DNA of 12,302 nucleotides from Chitinophagaceae bacterium. Its GTDB lineage: Bacteria; Bacteroidota; Bacteroidia; Chitinophagales; Chitinophagaceae. Under the pieces are notes generated by a model. It was not told where the DNA came from. It searched no databases and worked only from the letters and a program-made list of their open reading frames with translations. Shown here in pieces: positions 1 through 7,700 of this stretch. A program made the position numbers and the translations under genes. The first letter of the stretch is position 1. The number at the start of each line of letters is the position of its first letter. The DNA lies in NCBI GenBank assembly GCA_016786525.1, contig JAEUVW010000251.1, forward strand, positions 1-12,302, given 5' to 3'.

Positions 1-38
1 TTACAAATCAGTTGCTCTACCAGCTGAGCTAAAGTGGC
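1..38 (-). tRNA. tRNA-Thr (TGT anticodon), 5' half, cut by the window edge
   Basis: Read on the minus strand, positions 38 to 1 form the first 38 nucleotides of a tRNA. They give a 7-nt acceptor strand (GCCACTT), TA at tRNA positions 8-9, a D-stem GCTC/GAGC closing a loop with GG, and a 5' anticodon-stem strand ACTGA. The 7-nt loop TTTGTAA completes the visible part. The anticodon is TGT (window positions 5-3), which reads ACA threonine codons. The 3' half, including the variable and T arms, lies beyond the left edge. A well-formed promoter sits upstream at 87-117, so this is probably the first gene of its transcript. Confidence 0.93.
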
Positions 39-86
39 TTATAATTTGTATTGCAAAGAACTAACACCGAATTGTTTTCGGGATTG

Positions 87-117
87 CAAAAGTAGATAAG
101 TATTTCATTTCTCCAAA
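87..117 (-). promoter_or_regulatory. Bacteroidota-type promoter for tRNA-Thr
   Basis: On the minus strand a TTTG element (117-114) is followed by a 19-nt spacer and TACTTTTG (94-87). This matches the Bacteroidota consensus TTTG-N19-21-TAnnTTTG exactly. Transcription would start near position 80, leaving about 40 nt of leader before the mature tRNA 5' end at 38. Confidence 0.8.
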
Positions 118-164
118 TTTTTTTTTAGTTTTTTGCGACAAACTTTTCTCTGCCCATTTCACGT

Positions 165-172
165 TACATTTG
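165..172 (+). promoter_or_regulatory. -7 element (TACATTTG) upstream of the GtrA-family gene
   Basis: TACATTTG matches the Bacteroidota -7 consensus TAnnTTTG. The -33 partner is not clear: a T run at 144-147 is the nearest candidate and its spacing is short (17 nt). The last G of the box lies 18 nt before the ATA codon at 190. The same distance is 17 nt for the DUF4421 gene in this window. The box therefore supports translation beginning near 190 and not at the internal ATG at 385. Confidence 0.6.
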
Positions 173-189
173 CAACCTTGTTTTTGTAA

Positions 190-708
190 ATATTCTGCCG
201 CATCAAAGCCCGCAATACCATACTACGTTTTGTCGATTTCTTCCATCCGCCCTTTGCGCGGATCATCGATCAGCAGACGTTCCGGTACCTGGCCTGCAAT
301 GGCTCCAACCAGCTCCTGAATATCTTCATTTATTGGTTCAGCTTCAATATCCTGCTGCGCAAGCAGGATATCCCCCTGCCCGATATGGGGCCTATTGCCG
401 CCCCTATCGCCTCTTACATTATTTCCTCTGCGGTCACCATTCCTATCGGCTTCCTCCTGTCGAAGTACGTAGTGTTCCAGGAGTCTAACCTGCGTGGCCG
501 CATACAGTTGTTCCGCTACATAGCGCTTACGGCCACCTGCTTTGTGCTCAACTACTGGCTGCTAAAGCTCCTGATCAACATATTGCACATCTTCCCTACC
601 CCCTCCCAGACCATTACGATCATCGTGCTGGCGGTATTCAGCTACCTGGTGCAGCGCTTTTTCACCTTCAGGGTAACCCCTTCGCGCGAAGACATTCCAC
701 TGGCTTAG
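190..708 (+). CDS. GtrA-family four-helix membrane protein, no canonical start codon
   Basis: GtrA-family proteins (PF04138) are small inner-membrane proteins. Many are linked to moving lipid-linked sugars (undecaprenyl-phosphate-glucose type) or to polysaccharide and cell-surface glycan synthesis. From 190 the frame encodes 172 residues. A stretch with F-R-Y-L-A-C-N-G near residues 31-38 opens the first membrane helix (about 31-55). Three more helices follow, at about 71-93, 108-128 and 135-157, and the protein ends with an F-T-F motif after Q-R, typical of the family. The only ATG in frame is at 385 (residue 66), which would remove the first helix. An in-frame TAA lies at 187-189, directly before ATA 190, and no ATG, GTG or TTG occurs between them and 385. 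The start at 190 is an inference from the promoter and domain completeness. The gene may use ATA, may be damaged, or may contain a sequence error. The DUF6089 gene starts 31 nt downstream and could share its transcript. Confidence 0.72.
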   Translation: MFCRIKARNTILRFVDFFHPPFARIIDQQTFRYLACNGSNQLLNIFIYWFSFNILLRKQDIPLPDMGPIAAPIASYIISSAVTIPIGFLLSKYVVFQESNLRGRIQLFRYIALTATCFVLNYWLLKLLINILHIFPTPSQTITIIVLAVFSYLVQRFFTFRVTPSREDIPLA

Positions 709-739
709 GGTGTAAATAATTTTTCTGTACATTTACATT

Positions 740-1609
740 ATGCGCAAAAAAACAGCATTTGTACTCTTTTTACTGCTGGCAGGGGCTGCACACTTGTCTG
801 CTCAGAATGTATACAGCTGGGGAGAATATGGTATTGCCGGCGGGGGAACCCAATATTTCGGCGACCTGAACGACAATTACGGCTTTAACCACATCAAAGC
901 CAACTTTGGCATATTCGGGCGCTACAACCTCAACCATTACCTCGCGCTGCGCCTTTCGGCCAACTATACCCAGGTAGGATACAAGGACAGCTATAATAAA
1001 AATGCCTACCAAAACACGCGCAACCTGAGTTTTGAAAGCCAGATTTTTGACGCGACACTGCAGGCCGAATTCAATTTCTTCCGCTTTGAAACCGGTAGCC
1101 TGGAGCATCAGTGGACCCCCTACATCACCGGGGGCATCGGCGGCTTTTATTACAACCCGTACACCCGTTACAATGGCGACAAATACTACCTGCAGCCATT
1201 GGGTACCGAAGGGCAGAATTTTGGCCCTCAATATGCCGACCGTAAGTACAATAAGCTGGCCATGTGCTTCCCGATCGGCATCGGCGTAAAATGGTGGGTA
1301 GTGCCCGGAGTGAATATAGGACTGGAGATTACCGACAGGCTGACGAACACCGATTACCTGGACGATGTCAGCACCACCTATGTAGGCGCGGATAAATTTG
1401 CTCCGGACCCTACCGCACTCAATGCGGTCTATTACATCCAGGACCCTTCGCTGATCAAAAACCCTGCAGCCCCCTTAGGACGCGAAGGAAAACAGCGCGG
1501 CTCCAGCGCGACCAGGGACCAATACCTGATGGCCCAGTTCCACATCTCCATACAGATCAAAAAGTATAAATGCCCGGTGACCCCACCGTATTGGCGCACC
1601 CATTACTAA
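740..1609 (+). CDS. DUF6089-family outer-membrane beta-barrel protein, PorG-like
   Basis: This is a 289-residue secreted protein. A signal peptide (KK near the N-terminus, a leucine-rich core, L-S-A-Q at 19-22) suggests cleavage after residue 21. The mature part opens with E-Y-G-I-A-G-G-G and Y-F-G-D-L near 29-43, then alternates short amphipathic strands typical of an 8-10 strand barrel. R-N-L-S-F-E-S near 94-100, E-F-N-F-F near 110-114, G-T-E-G-Q at 155-159 and T-D-Y-L-D-D-V-S-T at 204-212 fit the DUF6089 family as I know it. That family includes PorG, an outer-membrane component of the type IX secretion system. Whether this copy serves type IX secretion is not shown here: no other secretion gene is present in the window. 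The C-terminus is short and Pro-rich after the last strand. The start follows the GtrA stop by 31 nt; no convincing promoter lies in that gap, so co-transcription is possible. Confidence 0.85.
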   Translation: MRKKTAFVLFLLLAGAAHLSAQNVYSWGEYGIAGGGTQYFGDLNDNYGFNHIKANFGIFGRYNLNHYLALRLSANYTQVGYKDSYNKNAYQNTRNLSFESQIFDATLQAEFNFFRFETGSLEHQWTPYITGGIGGFYYNPYTRYNGDKYYLQPLGTEGQNFGPQYADRKYNKLAMCFPIGIGVKWWVVPGVNIGLEITDRLTNTDYLDDVSTTYVGADKFAPDPTALNAVYYIQDPSLIKNPAAPLGREGKQRGSSATRDQYLMAQFHISIQIKKYKCPVTPPYWRTHY

Positions 1610-1871
1610 ACAACGATCCGGGAGTACCGGTTCAGCCTGCCCCATCCTCTTCGGTACTTGTCTTTTTAAGGCGAAGAAACGTTTCGGATAATGTCATCAG
1701 AGCTGACCGTGGAAAACATGTCTTTCAGGCTGGCTGCTTTTATATCCCCTCCTCAGGTACTTCCCTAAAAGGGAGGGAAAAGGTCTGTAGGACAGCTCCG
1801 GGAACTGCATCATACCGTCCCTGTAGAAATCATTTCCGGGACTGAGGGGCAGCAAGGCACTTTTCTTATCT
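1610..1871. other. 262-nt gap between convergent genes, no gene seen
   Basis: The gap separates two genes that end toward each other. Besides the possible terminator at 1623-1667 it holds a hairpin-like repeat at 1817-1842: GTCCC pairs with GGGAC, with GAAAT/ATTTC inside. There is also a small TCCCT-AAA-AGGGA repeat near 1760. Neither is followed by a T run on either strand. No codon pattern or protein similarity is apparent. Confidence 0.5.
1623..1667 (+). terminator. possible intrinsic terminator after the DUF6089 gene
   Basis: AGTACCG (1623-1629) and CGGTACT (1652-1658) form a perfect 7-bp inverted repeat with a 22-nt loop. A run of five T follows at 1663-1667. It lies 14 nt past the stop codon. 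The large loop makes it weaker than the terminator after gap. Confidence 0.4.
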
Positions 1872-3152
1872 TCAGCTCTTCGCACGCGCAGATGACCGGT
1901 CCGGGTTCGCTTTTCCATAGATCAGCCTGCGCCACAGCGCTTCCAGGGGTCCCTGTGCGTGATACCGCAACCAAAGACCGCTCAGCACAAGCTGAATACT
2001 CCAGACCGCTGCAATGACCAGCAACAGGCCGCTGCGCGATACCTTGTTGTAATAACCCAGGCCATACCCGTAAAAGATAAGCCCGCACAGGATACTTTGC
2101 AGGATATAATTGCTCAGCGCTGTTTTACCAATGTTCCTGATCCAGCTGCTGCCCTTACTGAAAAAGCGTTGGTACAACCCGTTGAACAGCAGGACATAGG
2201 CCAGGGCCAGTATCTCTTTTGCAAACAGGAATTCGAAAGCCTGTGCAAAACTGAGGATGGGCTTAAAATACCGGTAGGTGCCCTGCCCGTAACGATGAAA
2301 ATTGAACAGCAAACCCAGCAGCAACAGGAAAAACGTAAAAGGCCAATACCGGCGCCAGGCCCTGTAGTTGCGAAACACAGCACTTTTGCACAACACGATT
2401 CCAAGGATCATCATAATGAAGGTGCGGAACAGGATACCGCGGTTTACAATATTCCCCATGTGCAGTTTCACCACTTTCGCGTTCTCCCGGATACTCTCCG
2501 CGTACGTTTTGCGCACCGCCTCTGTTTTTGCCGTATCGGCGACACCCCGGCTTGTTTCCTGCACCCATTCTTTGATCTGCCGGTTTTCCGCTTCACTGCG
2601 CAAGGAAGAATCTTTGTGCGCCAGCTGTACATACTCCTGCTGCCGCCGGATCGTATCGCCGGTAAACACCACGAGGTTAATGCAAAGCACCGTGACCGGC
2701 ACCAGCAGGACCAGCAACAATTGCCGCACCGGCAGGGAGCGGAACGGGATCAGGAAAAAGCCGCAGATACCGTAATGGTACAGGATATCGCCATCCCATA
2801 CCAGGTACGCATGCGCCGCACCAAACAGGAACAGGAAGATCAGGCGGCGTCCGTACAGATCCAGGGCCCGGACTCCCACAGCTTTTTGTTCCAGCCTTTG
2901 TATAAAGAGATAAAAGCCTGCGCCAAACAGCAGGGACAACATATCGATCGCTTTGCCCTGTACCAGGAAGTAAACCCAGAACCGCACTGTTTGGTCCAAC
3001 GCTGTGGCAAATCCGTAGCGAAAAGGACTGAAAGAATCGGGGTAACAAAATACTTCTATATTGATGAACAGGATAAGCAGGATGGCGATGCCCCGGATAA
3101 AGTCGAGGGAACCGATGCGCTCTTCACTAAGGGCAGGCAATGGTGCAGGCAT
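1872..3152 (-). CDS. DUF418-domain (YeiB-like) multi-helix membrane protein
   Basis: This is a 426-residue integral inner-membrane protein. The N-terminus reads R-I-G-S-L-D-F-I-R-G-I-A-I near 12-24, the usual opening of this family before the first helix. About eight to ten hydrophobic segments follow. Between roughly residues 165 and 240 a charged, Glu/Lys/Arg-rich hydrophilic stretch breaks the membrane region. The C-terminal DUF418 domain (PF04235, about 250-412) carries G-K-T-A-L-S-N-Y-I-L-Q-S near 342-353. It ends with G-P-L-E-A-L-W-R near 401-408, both diagnostic. Family members are often described as possible transporters, but the substrate is unknown. The gene starts 13 nt after the acetyltransferase stop and is probably the last gene of a four-gene operon. 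The length and both ends look complete. Confidence 0.88.
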   Translation of the reverse strand: MPAPLPALSEERIGSLDFIRGIAILLILFINIEVFCYPDSFSPFRYGFATALDQTVRFWVYFLVQGKAIDMLSLLFGAGFYLFIQRLEQKAVGVRALDLYGRRLIFLFLFGAAHAYLVWDGDILYHYGICGFFLIPFRSLPVRQLLLVLLVPVTVLCINLVVFTGDTIRRQQEYVQLAHKDSSLRSEAENRQIKEWVQETSRGVADTAKTEAVRKTYAESIRENAKVVKLHMGNIVNRGILFRTFIMMILGIVLCKSAVFRNYRAWRRYWPFTFFLLLLGLLFNFHRYGQGTYRYFKPILSFAQAFEFLFAKEILALAYVLLFNGLYQRFFSKGSSWIRNIGKTALSNYILQSILCGLIFYGYGLGYYNKVSRSGLLLVIAAVWSIQLVLSGLWLRYHAQGPLEALWRRLIYGKANPDRSSARAKS

Positions 3153-3165
3153 ACCGAAACGGGTT

Positions 3166-3621
3166 TTAAAAAGACAGGCTTACATTGATCCATTCCCCGT
3201 CAAAATCGGCCTTGTACTTTTTATAAAAATTGATGGCCGCTTCGTTCCAGTCCAGCACCTGCCAGAGCATACCGCTGAAGCCTTTCTGCCTCGCTTCATC
3301 GATCAGGGCATCCATCAGCATAGACCCGATGCCCTTACCCCTGAACGGCTCTGACACAATGATATCCTCCAGGTACATGCGCTGCCCTTTCCAGGTACTG
3401 TAACGGATATAGTACAGGGCCATTCCGGCTATCTGCCCTTCGGCCTCTGCTACCCAGGCCCACCAAACCGGCTGCTTTCCAAAGCCGCTTTCTTCAAAAT
3501 GCTGCAGGCTCACCGTCACTTCATCGGGTGCTTTTTCATAGGCCGCCAGTTCATGGATCAGGTTCATCATGGCCGGGCAATCTGCCGCGACGGCTTTACG
3601 GATCGAAATATCAGGTTGCAT
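3166..3621 (-). CDS. GNAT N-acetyltransferase, SSAT-like (diamine/polyamine type)
   Basis: This 151-residue cytoplasmic protein transfers an acetyl group from acetyl-CoA to an amine. It resembles spermidine/spermine N1-acetyltransferase and its bacterial relatives along the whole chain. It opens with I-R-K-A-V-A-A-D-C, has L-I-H-E-L-A-A-Y-E-K at 21-30 and M-Y-L-E-D near 82-86. The acetyl-CoA pyrophosphate loop R-G-K-G-I-G-S lies at 94-100. W-N-E-A-A-I-N-F-Y at 125-133 places the likely general-acid tyrosine at Tyr133. Substrates in this family include polyamines, thialysine and other small amines, so the exact substrate is open. The start is 32 nt after the permease stop and its own stop is 13 nt before the DUF418 gene. 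No separate promoter with good spacing was found, so it is read as the third operon gene. Confidence 0.88.
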   Translation of the reverse strand: MQPDISIRKAVAADCPAMMNLIHELAAYEKAPDEVTVSLQHFEESGFGKQPVWWAWVAEAEGQIAGMALYYIRYSTWKGQRMYLEDIIVSEPFRGKGIGSMLMDALIDEARQKGFSGMLWQVLDWNEAAINFYKKYKADFDGEWINVSLSF

Positions 3622-3653
3622 AAGCGGAAAAGGTAAAGATAATTTTTTACAGC

Positions 3654-4769
3654 TCAGGCCCGCACATCCAGCACATCGCGCAATGCGTTGCCGAGTATAT
3701 TGAAGGCGTACACGAGCAGCATAATGGCCAGGCCGGGGATAATGGCTGCCATGGGTTGATTGGCCACCAGGAAATTATAATGCTCCTTGATCATCAGGCC
3801 CCAGGAAGGCTGGGGCGGTTGTATGCCGATGCCCAGGAAACTCAGGCCTGCTTCGATGAGTATGGCCGCTGCAAAATTACTGGCGGCGATCACGATCAGC
3901 GGCCCGGCAATGTTGGGTAAAATATGCCGCACAATGATGCGTGTATGGCTGGCGCCAATGGCCCTGGCCGCCGTCACGTAATCCATTTCCCGGATCACCA
4001 GCACCTGCCCGCGGATCAGGCGGGCGGCACCGACCCACATCGTCAGCCCGATCGCTACGAAAATTTCCATAAAGCCTTTGCCCAGGGTCAGCGTGAGCGC
4101 AAAGACCAGCAAGAGGGTCGGCACGGACCAGAAAATGTTCACAATAAACATCACGAAACTGTCTACCTTACCGCCAAAGTAACCCGCTACAGCGCCCAGG
4201 AACACACCGATAGACAAGGAAAGCAACACGGCGATAATCCCCACAGCAATGCTGACACGCGAGCCGATCAATAAACGGGACAGGATATCCCTGCCGTAGC
4301 GGTCGCTGCCCAGGTAAAAGGTATGCTGCCGCATCCGCTCCCTGCGGATAAACTCCTGCTGCTGCGCTACCGGCGCCGATAGCAGGCTAGCGGGCAGCAA
4401 TTCGGAAAATGTATAACGCAAGGTATCCTGCAGGCCTTCATCGATGAAATGCGTAACCACTACTCCCTTCTGCTCAAAGGAATAAGCATTGACGGGTACA
4501 TAGTAAAAACGGTCCGGCTTGCCCGTCCAGAAACTGCTGCCTGAAGCGGCAGCGGCCTGTTTGCGGGGCACCAACAGCAATTGCTTGGTAAAGCCCGGTT
4601 TGCGGGCGCCCAGCTCCACGATCATACGGTTCGCATCCGGCGAGGCATCCGGCGCCAGGGCATAGGCAAATACCGCCACAACAATCGTTACAGCAATCAG
4701 GCACATCGCCGCAAAAGCCGCCGGTTTCCGGTACAGTTTTTGCCAGGTATTCCGTTGCTGTTCTGCCAT
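3654..4769 (-). CDS. OppC/DppC-type peptide ABC transporter permease with a large extra loop
   Basis: This 371-residue inner-membrane permease resembles the C-type subunit of di- and oligopeptide (or nickel) importers. Helix 1 spans about 17-39. A periplasmic stretch of roughly 110 residues follows (about 40-150). The normal core then begins with G-S-D-R-Y-G-R-D at 154-161 and five more helices. The ATPase-contact EAA loop is clear at about 264-286, with A-A-R-A-I-G-A-S and the L-P-N ending. E. coli OppC and DppC are near 300 residues, so the extra length is the loop; I recall similar loops in other Bacteroidota homologues. No partner OppB, ATPase or binding protein is encoded in the window, so the rest of the transporter must lie elsewhere. 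The start lies 22 nt after the peptidase stop, which suggests transcription with it. Confidence 0.92.
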   Translation of the reverse strand: MAEQQRNTWQKLYRKPAAFAAMCLIAVTIVVAVFAYALAPDASPDANRMIVELGARKPGFTKQLLLVPRKQAAAASGSSFWTGKPDRFYYVPVNAYSFEQKGVVVTHFIDEGLQDTLRYTFSELLPASLLSAPVAQQQEFIRRERMRQHTFYLGSDRYGRDILSRLLIGSRVSIAVGIIAVLLSLSIGVFLGAVAGYFGGKVDSFVMFIVNIFWSVPTLLLVFALTLTLGKGFMEIFVAIGLTMWVGAARLIRGQVLVIREMDYVTAARAIGASHTRIIVRHILPNIAGPLIVIAASNFAAAILIEAGLSFLGIGIQPPQPSWGLMIKEHYNFLVANQPMAAIIPGLAIMLLVYAFNILGNALRDVLDVRA

Positions 4770-4791
4770 ATTCCGCCGTGTTTATCCTTAC

Positions 4792-7700
4792 TTAAAAACT
4801 CCTGCTCACACCGACTACATACCTCAGGTTGAAGTATTGCGGGTTGGCGTAAGGCGGACGGTTCAGGAACAAAGGCATATCAAAGCGAAGCGTCAGGGGT
4901 TTTGCCTTGTCGAACACACCCCATTTGCGGATCGTCAGGGCGATACCCAGGCCGGCGTCTACACGCACATCGCTGAGCATATTGGTCGGTTTGGCATTCC
5001 AGTAGGTAGCCAGGCTGTCATACCGGCTCAGCTGCATCACACCTGCGTCTGCAAAAAGATACACAGCCGCGCCCAGCCAGTTGCGGGTAAATTTAGGGCG
5101 CAGCTTCATATAATTACCGAAGTCCAGTTCTGCATTCAAGGCCGCGCCGCTGCGCCCTTTATAGGCGATCAGGATCTCACCGTTGCGCTCATCTGCCATA
5201 AAGTAGCCGCTGTAGCCGCGCAGGTTCAGCCCGCCCCCGTATTGAAAATGATTGGTGTTGTAGCGGGAGATGTCCGAAGTCCATTCTGTGGGCACCAGGC
5301 CCACACTGCGGGTATACTTATTTTCCATCATCTCTTCAGGATTCGCACCGGCGGCAAACAGCGCCGATTCATATGGCACGTTGCTGCCCACGCCATAGCG
5401 ACCGAACAGGCGGGTGCGCAATTCAAATTTCCCGAAGCGTTTATTATCGATCACTTCCAGTTGCGCATAACCATAGTTAAAGGCCTCCGCACTGTTGCCG
5501 GTGATCAGCGGAGCCCGCACAGAGAAGCGGTAAGAGCCCCCACCGTTTTTACCGGGGTAGGTATGCAGCCAGGACGCATTCAGCGAACTGTTGGCCAGGG
5601 CCTTGCGGCTGCTCCATTCGTGCGGGAACAGCAGGTAATCCTTATCGTAGCTCAGGGGCCGCCACATGGTCTGTCCGCTGAGTTCCACGGTATTGTTCCG
5701 GTTCATTGCCCAGCTGAAACCGCCACGGTGGTACCAGAGCCCATCCAGGAAACGGGAGTTGATGAACAATTGCAGTTTGGGATTGGCCAGGCTCAGCGGG
5801 CTTACGTAGTTAACAGAATAGTTGAACGGCGCGTACCGATCGTACCAGTTCTGGTTGGTGTAGACCAGGTACTTGTCCAGCTGGCCGACATGCGTGTTCC
5901 ACCAGAATGTAGCGTCCAGTTTGTGCCGGCTGAACAGGTAGTCGCCTTCAACATGTACACCGGCTTTGACGCCATCTACCGCATTCCACCACAGGTCGGG
6001 CCGCACATAAAGACGGTAATGTTTCCGGTCCCAGGAATTGGCAACCCCGCCATCCAGCTTTACCTTCATGGCTTTGCAGGCGAAGGGCAGTCCGCGCGTC
6101 TTATAATTATCCAGCATGTTTACATCCACCAGCCTGTTGCTGGTATCGATCTGTACCGAACGGATACCTTGGGGAATGGATACCGTTGCCGTGTACGTAG
6201 GATGCAGCTTATCCCAGCCATACCATTTCGGCAGCGTTGTGGCCGGGGTACTTTTGGCAAACCAGGTATTGGGGATCGAAAAATCGTATTGCTGCCCGTC
6301 TTTTGCCGTCACGGTAAAGTCAAGCGGCATCTGCATCTCGCCTTTGCGTTTGAATTTGATGGCATAATTGTCGGGCCCGGGCAGGTTCCTGATCCGGCCA
6401 ACGGAATAGTTGATCGTCTTGGTCGTTTCAAACCACTGGTCGAAAAACCAGTTCAGGTCCACATGGGTAAACCGGATGATGGAATTTTTAAAATCTTCGT
6501 AATACGGGTGCGCTATTTTCCACTGCGAGAAATAGTGTTTCATCGCAGCACTGAACAGGGAATCCCCCAGCGTGTATTGCAGGTTGTACAGCATGGAAGC
6601 CGTTTTGTAATACACCTGCCGGTAGCCTCCGCCATGCCCCAATGCGCCGTTAAAGTCGTCTGAATGCGTATTCAGCGGTACTTCCTCTTTATTCAGAGCA
6701 TCGTAATGATAGGCATTAAAAACCGATTTATCCCGGACGTCCGTTTCTTCGGCAAAGCGGTTGCGCCATTTGGATTTACCTTTTGCCGGGGGGCTTATCC
6801 TGCCATCGATACGGCTCAGGCCCCAGGCGGTCAGGAATTGGGTAAAGCCCTCGTCCATGGCCGCGCGGTACGTTTCATTGCTGCCTACCATACCATAGAA
6901 CCAGTTGTGGCCGATCTCATGCACCAGCAAGCCATTGTAGCCGGGTGCGCGTCCGCCGTCCAGGGTCAGCATCGGGTACTCCATTCCGTCGTTGGCATCG
7001 GCAGCCACCATTTTGGGATAAGCATACATACCGATGTCTTCAGAAAAGGTCCTGATGATCTTCGCCACCAGCTCACCGCTTTTCTGCCAGCCGGAAGCAT
7101 GCGGTTCCTGTACAATACCGACACATTCTATACCATTCCAGTACTCTGTGCTGATGCGGTAGGACGGATCGGCCGTAAAGGCAAAATCGTGTACGTTGTC
7201 GGCATGGTATTTCCAGGTCTTGCGCTCGCCCTTTTTGTACTCGGTGATGACGGACGGCTTTTCATTCCAGGGTTTGCCGGCAAAATTCTTTACATCCAGC
7301 TTCTCGCGCAGCTCTTTGGGTAGCACCTCATCGCGGTTCTGGATCATACCGGTAGCCTCAAGCACATAGTTGGACGGGAAGTCCAGCGCAACATCATAGC
7401 TGCCGAAGTCGGAGTAAAATTCTTTGTTCAGGTGCTGGTAAGTATCCCAGCCGAATTTACGGTCGTACACGCAGATCTTCGGAAACCATTGCACCCCGTT
7501 GTAATGCATAAAGCCCCAGGCATCATACAGCTGCATGCGGCGGCGGGTAGCACCCCGGTCGTAATAGGTCTTGAAGCGAATGTCGAAGGATGTTTTGCCC
7601 CCCGGCAGCAGGGGCGTGGGCAGGTAGACTTTCATAATGGTATTGTCCAGCTCCACGGTAAGCGCCTGCTTTTCACCGCTAATACTTTCGATCACGATGC

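Noticed and set aside
385..708. ATG at 385 as the start of the GtrA gene
   Set aside because: It would drop the first membrane helix and the conserved N-terminal motif, which are encoded in frame just upstream.
728..735. TACATTTA as a -7 box for the DUF6089 gene
   Set aside because: It ends only 5 nt before the ATG, so the transcript would begin at or after the start codon.
1959..3188. A 409-codon open frame on the plus strand
   Set aside because: It is antisense to the DUF418 gene; its Gln- and His-rich product is typical of a shadow frame.
3628..3635. TACCTTTT (minus strand) as a separate promoter for the acetyltransferase
   Set aside because: The box is 7 nt from the start codon, has a mismatch at the key G and has no -33 element at the right distance.
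4837..6663. A 608-codon open frame on the plus strand, with further frames at 6664-7323 and 7432-8067
   Set aside because: All lie antisense inside the M1 peptidase gene, whose catalytic and barrel motifs are clear. The predicted proteins match no family I know and reflect codon bias of the real gene.
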